From Angustibacter luteus (GTDB taxonomy: Bacteria; Actinomycetota; Actinomycetes; Actinomycetales; Angustibacteraceae): DNA of 64,000 nucleotides. The stretch spans positions 62,001-126,000 of the forward strand of contig NZ_BAABFP010000007.1 of NCBI RefSeq assembly GCF_039541115.1, written 5' to 3'. The notes under the pieces are model-generated. The model ran no database searches and was not told the DNA's origin. It saw nothing but the letters and a program-made list of their open reading frames with translations. The position numbers were made by a program, and so were the translations under genes. This document shows, one piece after another, positions 33,901 to 42,676 of this stretch (positions are counted from its first letter, which is position 1; every line of letters starts with the position of its first letter).

Positions 33901-36792
33901 GCGGCGCTCACCGACCAGTCGGCCGGCGCCGTCGTGGGCCTGCTCCACCGCGAGCGCGAACAGCGCTTCGTGGCCGTCGGCGTCGGGCAGCACCAGGTAG
34001 CCGAGGGCGCCGACGTCCGTGTGGTCCGGGTCGAGCGCGTCGCCGTAGCGGTCGCGGGCGTCGTCGACCGTCATGGCCCAGCGCAGCTCGCGGGCCAGGA
34101 GACCGCGGCCGACCGTCCCGGCGGCCAGCCCCAGGTAGTCCGGGCCGTCGTAGAACCGGCGCACCTCACCGATCAGCGCGCCCGCGCCGTCGCGCCGCAC
34201 GATGGCGGCCGGCTTGCCCAGCACCTCTCCCGTCGGGTGCACCGCGTGCGTCATCGTGGTCTGGACGACCACCTCCGGCACGAGTGCCCCGCTGCGGATC
34301 CCGCTGTGCCGCAGCTGCTCGGCGATGACGTCGCCGGCGGCGGAGTACGACAGGGTGCGCTCCTCGACGCGCTCGTCGTCGGTGCGCTCGAACCAGTGCC
34401 GGGCCGTGCGCTCGACCCGAACCCAGGCACGGGTCGGGCCGTTCAGCGGGCCGGGCAGCGGCTGGACGGAGTAGTCGGACTCCTCGACCAGCACCGGCCG
34501 GTCCTGGTCGGGCGAGCCGTCCAGCTCGAGGTGCTCGACCCGGGACAGCAGCCGGTTGAGCAGGGCGTGCTCGGGACCGTTGCCGGGCAACCGGTCCGCG
34601 CCGACCACGAAGTGGTGCACGACCCGCGACGTGGGCCGGGTCGCGTCGCCGAGCTCGTCGCGGTCCACCCGCGCGAAGCCCTCGAAGCTGCGCTCACGCT
34701 CGTCGAACCAGCCGTCGTGGTACCGGAACTCGGTCCGGCTGCTCTGCTCCGACACCGCGTCGGTGACGGTCGTCGCGGTCACCACGGCAACCGGGAACGG
34801 GACCTCGTCCGGCCAGGCGTCCCCGGCCAGCCGGTCGCGCTCGGCCTGCGCCGCAGCGGTGTCGTACTCGAGCCGCGCGCTGAGGCCGGCGCCGTTGTCG
34901 GTCGTGGCCAGCAGGTAGCCGGAGCCGACGGTCGGGTCGTAGCGCACGTACCCGGTCGTGGACCCACGCGGCGAGCACCACAGCAGGGCGTCGCCGCGGC
35001 CGCTGCTGCCCGGGACCGAGGCGACGGTACCGGGGATCGGCTGCGGGACCAGGGGATCCACGACAGGGGTACCCCAGCCCGTGCCGGACAGGTTGGGCAC
35101 GATCTGCACGCCCGCCGGACCGACCAGGACGAGGTCGGCGCAGCCGTCCCCGTCGATGTCAGCCAGCAGCAGCTGGGTGCCGTCGTCCGTGCGCACCCGC
35201 GGGCTACCGGTCATCAGCACGGGTGCGGCGAAGCGGCCGTGGCCGAGGTTGGGCCAGTAGGTGACCTGCCCCGAGCGGACCCGCACCAGGTCGGCCAGGC
35301 CGTCGCCGGTCAGGTCGGCGAGCTGGACCGCCGGGTCGTTTAGGTCGGGAGGGTCGACCAGCCCGGCCAGCGGGTCGTCGTCCGCCAGGGCGGTCAGCGT
35401 CACGGGCACGGGCGGGCTCCACCCGTCGCGGCCCCGGTTGCGCCACCACATGATCGTCCGGCCCAGCTGGCCCAGGGCGTCAACCCGGCCGTCGCCGTCC
35501 AGGTCCGCGAACCGGGTGGTCGAACCCAGGTCCGGGGTCGTCGAGGCTCGGGGGTAGGCGACGTAGCTCTGCCACCCGCCCGGGCCACCGCCGGTGGCGT
35601 AGCCGCGGGGGAGCGCGGCGCCCACCCCGACCAGCAGGTCGACGGCGCCGTCGCCGTCCACGTCGGCCACCCGCAGCCGGCTGTCCCGCACGCCGGTGAG
35701 GCCGATCGGCACGGAGGCCAGTCGGCGGGGTGTCGTGAAGTCACCGGCGGCGTCCTGCGGCCAGAACCACAGGTCCGCGCCGCGGCCGGCCAGCACGCCC
35801 GGCAGCGGCCCCGCGTCCAGCGGGGTGAGCAGCGCGTCGGGGTCGGTGAGCGGCGGTGGCGGGCCGAGCGGGTCGGAGCCGGTGAACCGGGCATGCCAGG
35901 ACGCCGGGTCCGGCACCGCGTAGCCGAGCCGCTGCGGCAGCCGGACGACGTCCCCGCTGCCGTCCGTCGCCGGCCCGAGACCGGTGAGCCGGACCTCGCT
36001 CAGCAGGGAGACCTGCGAGAACGGTGCCTGCCGGTACGTCAGGTCCCAGCGCCGCACGGCCCGCGGCCCGCCGTCCTGGACCTCGAGCGTGATGCTGGCG
36101 CAGCGGCGGCTAGTCAGCCGCAGCCAGCCCGCGCGGCCGTTGCGCAGCACGTCGGGGCGGTCCGTGTACGCCAGCCGCACGGTGTAGACGGCCCAGCTCA
36201 CGGCGCGCAGGTACGGCGTGCCGGTCTCGACGTCCCAGGCGTAGGACACCGCGTTGCCGCTGGCGTCGACGACTCGCTCGGGCAGCCACTGGAACACCCG
36301 GTCGGGGTGTGCGGGGTCGGCCACCCGGGCGTCCGCGGTCAGGCCGAGCTCGACGGTGCCGCCGTCGCGCTGGTGGATCGTCCAGCCGGCGCCGGTCCGT
36401 TCGAACCGGTCGAACGCGGACTCCTTGCGCGCCAACCACTGGCCGGGGGTGACCTCGACGATCTCCTGCCCGTCGGCGAGGTACCGCGCGACCAGGGCGT
36501 CCGGGTTGCTCGGGTCGGTGCCGTCGTCCGGGACGCCGAAGTCGAGTCGCCGCTCGACGGTGCGCACCGGGAGGGCCCAGCCCAGGCCGAACGGACCGTT
36601 GCCCGCGTTCTGGTTGTAGACCAGGTCGAGCTTGACCGCCTGGCCCGCAACACCTTTGGGCACCGGGATCGGCACCGTGTACGACGCCTGGCCGGTGTTC
36701 AGGTTGAGGCCGAACGACTCGCCGAAGCCGGGCGCGTTCCCGCTCCCGGCCGGCGGGCTGACCGCCTGCTCGGACGTGGTGTTGTCGGTCAT
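30904..36792 (-). CDS. Fused TcB/TcC-like toxin: SpvB, TcdB mid, RHS, HExxH C-terminus
   Basis: This 1962-residue protein joins the parts of TcB and TcC toxin subunits. Residues about 20-350 form the SpvB domain (FGESFGLNLNTGQASYTVP, GPFGLGWALP). Four FG-GAP/VCBS-like DxDGDG or DxTGDG repeats lie at about 375, 428, 491 and 543. TcdB mid-domain sequence follows at about 640-800, then many RHS/YD repeats. The RHS core closes with residues 1651-1707, ending NDPVNNVDPDG, where these shells cleave their cargo. The last 255 residues, the variable cargo, have about five hydrophobic segments and then HETGH at 1911-1915, a zincin motif. It follows the TcA-like gene by one base. Canonical Tc toxins carry TcB and TcC as separate or fused chains. 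Target and secretion route are unknown. Confidence 0.88.
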   Translation of the reverse strand: MTDNTTSEQAVSPPAGSGNAPGFGESFGLNLNTGQASYTVPIPVPKGVAGQAVKLDLVYNQNAGNGPFGLGWALPVRTVERRLDFGVPDDGTDPSNPDALVARYLADGQEIVEVTPGQWLARKESAFDRFERTGAGWTIHQRDGGTVELGLTADARVADPAHPDRVFQWLPERVVDASGNAVSYAWDVETGTPYLRAVSWAVYTVRLAYTDRPDVLRNGRAGWLRLTSRRCASITLEVQDGGPRAVRRWDLTYRQAPFSQVSLLSEVRLTGLGPATDGSGDVVRLPQRLGYAVPDPASWHARFTGSDPLGPPPPLTDPDALLTPLDAGPLPGVLAGRGADLWFWPQDAAGDFTTPRRLASVPIGLTGVRDSRLRVADVDGDGAVDLLVGVGAALPRGYATGGGPGGWQSYVAYPRASTTPDLGSTTRFADLDGDGRVDALGQLGRTIMWWRNRGRDGWSPPVPVTLTALADDDPLAGLVDPPDLNDPAVQLADLTGDGLADLVRVRSGQVTYWPNLGHGRFAAPVLMTGSPRVRTDDGTQLLLADIDGDGCADLVLVGPAGVQIVPNLSGTGWGTPVVDPLVPQPIPGTVASVPGSSGRGDALLWCSPRGSTTGYVRYDPTVGSGYLLATTDNGAGLSARLEYDTAAAQAERDRLAGDAWPDEVPFPVAVVTATTVTDAVSEQSSRTEFRYHDGWFDERERSFEGFARVDRDELGDATRPTSRVVHHFVVGADRLPGNGPEHALLNRLLSRVEHLELDGSPDQDRPVLVEESDYSVQPLPGPLNGPTRAWVRVERTARHWFERTDDERVEERTLSYSAAGDVIAEQLRHSGIRSGALVPEVVVQTTMTHAVHPTGEVLGKPAAIVRRDGAGALIGEVRRFYDGPDYLGLAAGTVGRGLLARELRWAMTVDDARDRYGDALDPDHTDVGALGYLVLPDADGHEALFALAVEQAHDGAGRLVGERRTPGQTTTYTFDATGTHRATSTTPQGVTTVLTDLATGQPLQVTDPDGTQVSMRYDAQGRLTSVVLPGDTAALPSRTYAYTDAVPGVVAIRRRLRHGQPETGDSAIVFDGLGREQERREVLTAGRVIVSGHVVRTPFGDVAAEYDPTTGTDLAYSPVTPADLAGRTSRRFRYDSQGRPVETLDHDGATSSTRYTPFEIASTDALGVVRLDRMDAAHRRVAVVEDGPDGPVTTTYTPDATGHLAVHSDDHDVVARYAYDGLGNRVEVAHRDAGTWVTLHDARGRAVQVVDPAGTVMGADYDGLGRIVSFAVDGDVRETYTYDHVASHGLGRLRTAAYPGGSQTFGYDAQGRIATRSYAVDGHAAPYLLTFERDALGQLTRLVQPDGSDVVYQRYDNGLVRSVPGVLTAIDYEPRRLATSVAYANGAVRTTTYSPGTGRVATQRTEGPGGTVLEDATYGYDALGQCTTLDESTPGATGQVTYAYDTLRQLVAVTDARPGGVDAAFGYQARTLLDQGEDGAVLTADDADHPTRPDTLALGAGAPSDLTYDVAGRLAALPGRALRWDAKGQLVGVDKPGTRIDYGYDHRGARVRKTVTAGAVVTDTVFLGPYAEVRDGVLVRYVVLQGLRVAVDHGGTRHWIHTDPRASATFFTDAAGTRIARIDYRAFGNSAKAAGQAPLQVFAFQEWDADAELYYAQRRWYCATLGRFVSPDGYYLHRPEKGVDDPRRLDLYTYCANDPVNNVDPDGASFWTVLGGIVGVIIGIAVAVLTIAAFASGIGFGLLAIGLIIGLTIAGYAGASAAKGTAFGDFMKGMLIGFNAGLNAVFATALFGPFVGVALGVIGFLSVFDGIRQNGAYQVILGWSSWLMPTTWLVNGLGLAFFAVNLILAGVTGNQVAGLAITSISFDAATCSFVMKGGALSDANPINTAYDMGHFVFVDSKNTSPDGDVPHETGHGLSLGAFGSAVHLIGFVDEMILGNGGSAWTEQMADSHAGIGTDDTWT

Positions 36793-36793
36793 C

Positions 36794-39700
36794 TCAGCGC
36801 CAGGTGAACGAGTAGTCCTGGTACACCGCGACGTCGTCCAGGCCGGACAGGTCCGGCACACCACCCGGGCCTACCGGGAGCGACGGGTTGTCCGCGGCCG
36901 TGATCCGCACGGTGAAGGTGTCGGCGACGCCTGCGCCGAGCAGCGAGGCGACGGGGGCGCCCTGGACCAGCCCGTCGGCGTCCGTGGTGAGCACCAGCTC
37001 GGTGCCCGTCGACGCCGGGGTCAGCCGGACCGTCCGGGACGCGGCGGTGGCCGGGTCGCCGGAGAGCCTCAGCGTGAACGAGGTGCGCACGAGGTCCTTC
37101 TGGGTGCGCGGCAGGTCAGCGGCGGCCACGGTCAGGTCGCCGGTGCCCTGGGTGCGCAGGAAGAACAGCTCGTCCGGCGCCTGCAGCCGCAGCGAAGTGG
37201 CCCGGGCCGCGGTGCCGGTGGTCGGCAGCGAGGCCTTCACCATGCCCTCCAGGGCGCTGTCGAAGAACGCGTCGAAGCTGATGACCAGGTAGACGTCGAG
37301 CAGGGCCGCGAGGTCGATCTCGTTGGTGGACAACGGCAGCTCGAGCCGCCACATGGTCGCGGCGCCGTTGTTCTCGAACAGCCGCAGCTGCTGCGGGTCG
37401 GCGCGGAGCACGAAGGCGTCGGTGCGCGCGTCGTACAACGACAAGGGCATCACGTCCGGTGGGTAGACCAGGTCGTGCACGCTGCCGTCGGCGGCGCGGA
37501 AGTGCGAGACGCCGATGTTGCGCAGCGTGCCGTGCACGCCGCTGCCCGAGCTGACCCCCACGAACTGGACCTCGACCGCCCGCACCTTGTGCAGGTAGAA
37601 GCCCGGGTAGAGCCGGTCCAGCTGCTCGAGGGTGGTCTCCAGGCCCGCGATCCCGGTCTCGCGCAACGCTCGCAGCGCGCTCGGGAAGGTCTGGGCCAAT
37701 GAGAACGACACCTTGATCGGCGCCTTCTTCGAGCGGGTGCTGGTCAGGAAGTCCACCGTGAAGAAGTCGATGTCGCGCAGCAGCACGTCGGAGCCCAGCA
37801 CGTCGCCCGCGCCGGCGTTGCGGTAGTCCAGCCGGATCTTGTGCAGGTCGCGCGCGGTCTCGGCCGAGTACGCGCGCTGCATCAGCCAGGCCACGCTGGT
37901 GGCCATGTCCAGGTAGTCGCCGGCCAGGCCCTTCATCACCTGGGCCATCTCGTACCAGTGCCGGGCGCTGAACTCGCGCAGGTCGAGGAACTCGCGGTTG
38001 GCCTGGGCCGCACCGAGCTGCAACTGGGCGACGGCCACCCGCTGCTGGGCGACCGCGACACCGGCCTGCGCCTGCACGACCTGCGCCTGCGCGACGGCCT
38101 GGTAGGACTGCGCCGCCGTGACCTCGCGGTCCAGCCGGCCCTGCTCCAGGTCGTCGGACAGGCTGACCCGCTGCGCCGCCAACCGCATCAGCACGGTGTT
38201 GCGGTTCTCGTGGTCGGAGGAGAAGGAGTCGTAGCCGCTGATGGTGAGCTTGACCTCGTCGTCGTGGTCCACCGCGGAGGCCTGGGCCCAGGCGTCCAGC
38301 TCGGTGAGCTCCTCGAGCTCCCACCGGACGTCGGCGAAGTCGTCGGCGGCGTCCTGCGCGTTGGTCAGCTGGGTCGTCGCGTAGTCCTCACTGCGCTCGG
38401 CGACCTGCACGCCGGCCTGGGCCTGGGCGACGCCGTCCAGCTCGAGCTGCACGCTGGCGGCCGCGAGGTCGACCTGCTGGTCCATCTGGTCCTGGCGGAA
38501 CTCCTCGTTCTCGGCCTGGCTCTTGAACTGGATGTACGCCTGCTCCATCGTCCCGGCGTGCTCGGCGAGGTAGCGCGCGCTGGTCTGCAGTGCCTCGAAG
38601 CTGAACGGCGGCAGGTAGTCCGGCGCGAAGCCGAGGAAGTTCTGCCCGGCCGCGATCTGCCCGAGCCGGAGCCGGGCGCGGGCCAGCGGCAGGGCCACCG
38701 TCGGGTTGTCGTCCACCGACGACGGGTCGGCGGCGGCCGCGATGGCGGTGGCGCGGACCTTGAGCCCGGCGAACCGGGCGTCGGCGTACAGCGGCGACGC
38801 CGCCGGGATCGAGCCGTCGGCGCCGACGACCAGCTGGTACTTCGCCGCGGCAGCCGGCCACGCCGCGGCGGTGTCGCCGGCGGCCCGGTAGACCGAGTCG
38901 CCCCACGCGACGTAGGTCTGCGCCAGGCGGGTCCAGACCTGGACGACCTCGACGTTCTCGTTGAGGTACGGGTACTTCAGGGCGTTCAGGTAGGCCGCCT
39001 CGGCCGAGGGGTAGTCCCCGGACGCCAGGTAGCAGTCGCCCAGGCTCATCGGGATGACGAAGAAGTAGATGTACGGCAGGTACGCGACGAACGTCGGCGC
39101 CGGTAGTGCCTGCACGTACAGCAGGCTGAGGTCGTTGGTGACGGCCATCGTCTCGTAGAGCGCGGTGAGGTTGGCCGCCTTGTCGCCGGTCAGGCTGATC
39201 TGGGTGGCGGACTCCTGGCCGACCACCGTGAACACATCGGTGCTGCGCACGTCGCCGACGTACGCAAGCGCCTGCAGGGTCGGTGTGGCGGCCTGGCTGA
39301 TCGGCTGCGGCAGGTTCGGCGCCGAGGCCAGGGCCGGCCCGGCGTCCAGCTCGGCACCGTCTGCGTCCTCGCCCGCACCGCCGCGGCCGGGCCGGAACGG
39401 CGTGGGCAGCGAGGACACGTCCACCCCGCCCGCGATGTCGAGCTCGTGGATGCCCAGCTGGCGACTGAGCTCGCCGGCCTGGTTCAGCACCTCCTGCGCC
39501 TTGTCCACCTGGCCCTGCCGGGTGAGCAGGCCGGACAGCGCAGCCAGCGACGACACCTGGCCCTCGCCGGAACCGACCTTGGTGAACAGCTCCTGCGCGG
39601 TCTGCAGCTGGCCCTGTGCGGCGTCCGCGTTGCCGCTGCGCTCGAGCACCAGCCCGAGGTCCTGGTGCAGGTGCGCGCTGAGGGTCGGGTCGTTGTCGCC

Positions 39701-40249
39701 GACCGCGCGGATCGCCCGGGTGTAGCCCGAGACAGCGGCCTTGAAGTCGCCGGCCACGACGGCGCCGGCAGCGGCGCTGAGGACGCCGCGGACGACGTCC
39801 AGGCTGCTCGCGGTGCCCGCGTCCAGCAGCTCGGGCCGGCTGACGACCGCCTGGGTGTCGAGCGGTACGGGCCAGACGACGCCGGACGGGACGGCGCTCA
39901 GCGGCGGCCGGGTGCGGCTGGCCGACTCGGCGGCCATCGCGATGAACGAGGTGAGCATCCCCGGCTCGTACATGACCTCCCACAGCGGGTGCGAGGTGAC
40001 CTGCACCGGCAGGGTGGGGTGCGCGGTCTTGAGGATCAGGGCCTGCAGCTGGGTGTAGCCCCGGATCGCGATGCCCAGCTCGTCGTTGAGGTGGGCCTCG
40101 CGCGCGGCCGCGAGATCGCTCTGCACCTGTCGCTCGAAGGCGGACGCGGCGCCGTCCACCTCGTAGCCGTCGGACGCGATGGCGGTGGTCAGCACCGATC
40201 GCATGTCCTCGAGGTGGGAGTACTTGATCTCGTTGGCGTACGCCTTCAT
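36794..40249 (-). CDS. Compact TcA-like Tc-toxin subunit with TPR-like N-terminus
   Basis: This 1151-residue protein looks like a shortened TcA, the pentameric injection subunit of Tc toxins (usually about 2,500 residues). TPR-like repeats are seen at about 150-270 and 400-450, separated by a Gly/Asp-rich linker near 285-310. A long Ala/Gln-rich coiled coil spans about 560-630 and 690-765, interrupted by an acidic hairpin region at 630-690 that takes the place of the pore tip. Residues about 800-1000 (KVSFSLAQTFPSALRAL, YPGFYLHKVRAVEVQF, MWRLELPLSTNEIDL) resemble the TcA C-terminal TcB-binding domain. A beta-rich domain follows to the end. The receptor-binding and neuraminidase-like domains of classical TcA are not seen. 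ATG 40249 follows GAGGAGAG. It is the first gene of the toxin operon. Confidence 0.78.
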   Translation of the reverse strand: MKAYANEIKYSHLEDMRSVLTTAIASDGYEVDGAASAFERQVQSDLAAAREAHLNDELGIAIRGYTQLQALILKTAHPTLPVQVTSHPLWEVMYEPGMLTSFIAMAAESASRTRPPLSAVPSGVVWPVPLDTQAVVSRPELLDAGTASSLDVVRGVLSAAAGAVVAGDFKAAVSGYTRAIRAVGDNDPTLSAHLHQDLGLVLERSGNADAAQGQLQTAQELFTKVGSGEGQVSSLAALSGLLTRQGQVDKAQEVLNQAGELSRQLGIHELDIAGGVDVSSLPTPFRPGRGGAGEDADGAELDAGPALASAPNLPQPISQAATPTLQALAYVGDVRSTDVFTVVGQESATQISLTGDKAANLTALYETMAVTNDLSLLYVQALPAPTFVAYLPYIYFFVIPMSLGDCYLASGDYPSAEAAYLNALKYPYLNENVEVVQVWTRLAQTYVAWGDSVYRAAGDTAAAWPAAAAKYQLVVGADGSIPAASPLYADARFAGLKVRATAIAAAADPSSVDDNPTVALPLARARLRLGQIAAGQNFLGFAPDYLPPFSFEALQTSARYLAEHAGTMEQAYIQFKSQAENEEFRQDQMDQQVDLAAASVQLELDGVAQAQAGVQVAERSEDYATTQLTNAQDAADDFADVRWELEELTELDAWAQASAVDHDDEVKLTISGYDSFSSDHENRNTVLMRLAAQRVSLSDDLEQGRLDREVTAAQSYQAVAQAQVVQAQAGVAVAQQRVAVAQLQLGAAQANREFLDLREFSARHWYEMAQVMKGLAGDYLDMATSVAWLMQRAYSAETARDLHKIRLDYRNAGAGDVLGSDVLLRDIDFFTVDFLTSTRSKKAPIKVSFSLAQTFPSALRALRETGIAGLETTLEQLDRLYPGFYLHKVRAVEVQFVGVSSGSGVHGTLRNIGVSHFRAADGSVHDLVYPPDVMPLSLYDARTDAFVLRADPQQLRLFENNGAATMWRLELPLSTNEIDLAALLDVYLVISFDAFFDSALEGMVKASLPTTGTAARATSLRLQAPDELFFLRTQGTGDLTVAAADLPRTQKDLVRTSFTLRLSGDPATAASRTVRLTPASTGTELVLTTDADGLVQGAPVASLLGAGVADTFTVRITAADNPSLPVGPGGVPDLSGLDDVAVYQDYSFTWR

Positions 40250-40301
40250 CGGGCTCTCCTCGTGGTGGGCTTCTCCAGCGAAGAGGCGCGACGGCGCCCG
40301 G

Positions 40302-40330
40302 GTGATACGTGGTGCTCCCTCCAGCAGGAA
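40302..40330 (-). promoter_or_regulatory. Possible promoter of the Tc-like operon
   Basis: On the minus strand TTCCTG (40330-40325) and TATCAC (40307-40302) are 17 bases apart, about 55 bases before the TcA-like start. Match to consensus is moderate. It lies in the 124-bp gap after the TauE-type gene, so the toxin genes could also be reached by read-through from the inositol operon. Confidence 0.35.
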
Positions 40331-40373
40331 TTCGGGGAGCCCGACGGGCCGCTCCGAAGCCCTGGAGAGGGAG

Positions 40374-41120
40374 CTAGGGGAGCAGCAAGGGGATGGCGCT
40401 CAGGACGGAGGCGACGAGCACGACGCGGTCGAAGGTCTGCTGCCGCAGGCGCCGCGCGGTGACCACCCCGACGCCCGCGCCGAGGACCACGCCGGGCGCG
40501 AGGACGGCCGCCGTCACCAGCGTCGAGCGGTTGATGAGGCCGAGCCCCGCGCTGAAGGGGAGCTTGCAGAGGTTCAGGCAGAAGAAGAACCAGGCGATGG
40601 TGCCCAGGAACCGCATCTTGTCGACCTTCTGCGACAACAGGTACAGCGTCATCACGGGCCCGCCCGCGTTGGCGACCATCGTCGTGAAGCCGGCGACGGC
40701 GCCGACCCCTGCGGTGGCCGCGGTGGACCACGTGCGCGCCTGCGTCTGGTGCCGGTCCCGGGCACTGATGAGCAGCTGGAGGGCGAGCAGGAGCAGCAGG
40801 ATCGCGCCGATCAGGCGGCGCAGGACGACGTCGTCGACCCGGGCCAGGACGAGCGTCCCGAGCAGCAGCCCGGGGATCACCGCCGGGATCAGCCGCCGGA
40901 GCAGCCCGAAGTCGCAGTCCCGGCGGTAGTGCGAGACGGCGATCACGTCGCCGACCAGCAGCAGGAGCAGGATCGTTGCGGTCGACTCCCGGGTCGGCAG
41001 CACCAGGGCGAAGACCGCGACCGACACGGACGCCAGGCCGCCGATCGCCGTCTTCGCGAAGCCGATCAGGACGGCCGCCAGCGCCAGGAGGACCCAGGCG
41101 TCGGCGGAGATCCCGGTCAG
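40374..41120 (-). CDS. TauE/SafE-family permease, apparent CTG start
   Basis: This anion permease has seven or eight hydrophobic helices and the repeated Gly-rich family motif: GFAKTAIGG in helix I and GFTTMVANAGGP near residue 150. The first helix (WVLLALAAVLIGFAKTAIGG) is only included if translation starts upstream of GTG 41027. The only sensible start in that open frame is CTG at 41120, 7 bases after GAGGTGG and 12 bp after the mmsA stop; a TGA closes the frame further upstream. This gives 248 residues. It may export an organic or sulfur anion. Position suggests co-expression with the inositol operon. Confidence 0.78.
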   Translation of the reverse strand: MTGISADAWVLLALAAVLIGFAKTAIGGLASVSVAVFALVLPTRESTATILLLLLVGDVIAVSHYRRDCDFGLLRRLIPAVIPGLLLGTLVLARVDDVVLRRLIGAILLLLLALQLLISARDRHQTQARTWSTAATAGVGAVAGFTTMVANAGGPVMTLYLLSQKVDKMRFLGTIAWFFFCLNLCKLPFSAGLGLINRSTLVTAAVLAPGVVLGAGVGVVTARRLRQQTFDRVVLVASVLSAIPLLLP

Positions 41121-41132
41121 CGGTCCACCTCG

Positions 41133-42632
41133 TCAGTCGTTCTGCGGGAACCCGAGGTTCAGGCCGCCGTGGCTGGGGTCGAGCCAGCGCGAGGTGACGA
41201 CCTTGCCGCGGGTGAAGAAGTGCACGCCGTCCATGCCGTGGGCGTGGCTGTCGCCGAACAGGCTGTTCTTCCAGCCGCCGAAGGAGTAGTAGGACACGGG
41301 CACGGGGATCGGCACGTTGATCCCCACCATGCCGACCTCGACCTCGCTCTGGAACCTTCGCGCCGCACCGCCGTCGTTCGTGAAGATGGCCGTGCCGTTG
41401 CCGTACTGGTTGCGGTTGATCAGGGCCAGGCCGTCGTCGTAGGTCTGCACGCGGACCACGGACAGCACCGGCCCGAAGATCTCGTCGGTGTAGACGCTCA
41501 TCTGCTCGTCCACGTGGTCCAGCAGGGTCGGTGCGAGGAAGAAGCCGTCGCCGTCGGCGTCGAAGTCGCCATGGCGCCCGTCGACGACCAGCGACGCCCC
41601 CTGCGCCTCGCCCGCCTCGACGTAGGACGCGACCTTGTCGCGGTGCTGCCGGGTCACGAGCGGTCCCATGTCGCAGCCACGAGTGCCGTCGCCGGTGCGC
41701 AGCTTGCCCATCCGGTCCTTGATCTTCTCGACGAGGTCGTCGGCGATGGAGTCGACCGCGACCAGGGCCGAGATGGCCATGCACCGCTCCCCGGCGGAGC
41801 CGAACCCGGCGTTGATGGCGGCGTCCGCGGCCAGGTCGAGGTCGGCGTCCGGCAGGACAAGCATGTGGTTCTTGGCGCCGCCCAGGGCCTGCACGCGCTT
41901 GCCGTGGCTGGTGCCGGTCTCGTAGACGTACTGTGCGATGGGCGTCGACCCGACGAACGAGATGGACTTGACGTCCGGGTGCGTCAGGAGCGCGTCGACC
42001 GCCTCCTTGTCGCCGTTGACGACGTTCACCACACCGTCCGGCAGCCCGGCCTCGCGCCAGAGGGCCGCGATGGCGATCGTGGCGCTCGGGTCCTTCTCGC
42101 TGGGCTTGATGACGACGGCGTTGCCGCAGGCGATCGCGACCGGCACGAACCACAGCGGGACCATCGCCGGGAAGTTGAACGGCGAGATGATGGCGACGAC
42201 GCCGAGGCTCTGCCGCATCGAGTACACGTCCACCTTGGTGGAGGCGTTCTCGGTGAAGCCGCCCTTGAGCAGGTGCGGGATGCCGCAGGCGAACTCCACG
42301 ACCTCGAGGCCCCGGTTGACCTCGCCGAGGGCGTCGTCGAGCACCTTGCCGTGCTCGGCCGTGATGATCGCCGCGATCCGCTCCTTGTCCCGGTTCAGCA
42401 GCTCGCGGAACGCGAACAGGATCTGCGAGCGCCGGGCGAGGGAGAGCGTGCCCCACTCCTGGGTCCACGCCCGCTTGGCCCTGGTCACCACGTCGCCGAC
42501 GAGCTCGGCCGAGGCCAGGTCGAGGACGCCGGTCTGCTCACCGGTGGCGGGGTTGTAGACCGGGCTGGTGCGCTCTGCCGTGCCCTCCCAGGGGTCGCCG
42601 GCGATGAGGTGCGTGATGCGCGTGGCGGTCAT
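41133..42632 (-). CDS. mmsA: Methylmalonate-semialdehyde dehydrogenase (CoA-acylating)
   Basis: This 499-residue aldehyde dehydrogenase turns malonate semialdehyde (and methylmalonate semialdehyde) into acetyl-CoA (propionyl-CoA) with NAD and CoA; in inositol catabolism it is called IolA. The catalytic cysteine is in GSAGERCMAIS near residue 285. The usual ALDH general-base glutamate is replaced in LGGAKNHMLV, which is diagnostic for this CoA-dependent subgroup. NFPAMVPLW and GNAVVIKPSEKDPS are also typical. It is the last catalytic step encoded by the iol gene series and follows the second iolG by 38 bp. Confidence 0.94.
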   Translation of the reverse strand: MTATRITHLIAGDPWEGTAERTSPVYNPATGEQTGVLDLASAELVGDVVTRAKRAWTQEWGTLSLARRSQILFAFRELLNRDKERIAAIITAEHGKVLDDALGEVNRGLEVVEFACGIPHLLKGGFTENASTKVDVYSMRQSLGVVAIISPFNFPAMVPLWFVPVAIACGNAVVIKPSEKDPSATIAIAALWREAGLPDGVVNVVNGDKEAVDALLTHPDVKSISFVGSTPIAQYVYETGTSHGKRVQALGGAKNHMLVLPDADLDLAADAAINAGFGSAGERCMAISALVAVDSIADDLVEKIKDRMGKLRTGDGTRGCDMGPLVTRQHRDKVASYVEAGEAQGASLVVDGRHGDFDADGDGFFLAPTLLDHVDEQMSVYTDEIFGPVLSVVRVQTYDDGLALINRNQYGNGTAIFTNDGGAARRFQSEVEVGMVGINVPIPVPVSYYSFGGWKNSLFGDSHAHGMDGVHFFTRGKVVTSRWLDPSHGGLNLGFPQND

Positions 42633-42660
42633 GACGGCTCCGATGAGGCGACGGGCTATT

Positions 42661-42676
42661 TGTTAGAACATTAACA
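42661..42676. promoter_or_regulatory. Inverted repeat before mmsA
   Basis: TGTTA-N6-TAACA overlaps the stop codon of the upstream iolG copy and lies 29 bp before the mmsA start. It may be an internal operator. The 15 bases at 42663-42677 match 10 of 15 positions of the minus-strand sequence at 50441-50427 near the gntR promoter. Confidence 0.3.

Noticed and set aside
30868..35343. A 1491-codon open frame on the plus strand opposite the RHS toxin gene
   Set aside because: It has low-complexity Val/Arg/Pro/Gly/His-rich sequence with no family motif and is the mirror of a GC-rich gene with clear SpvB and RHS domains on the other strand.
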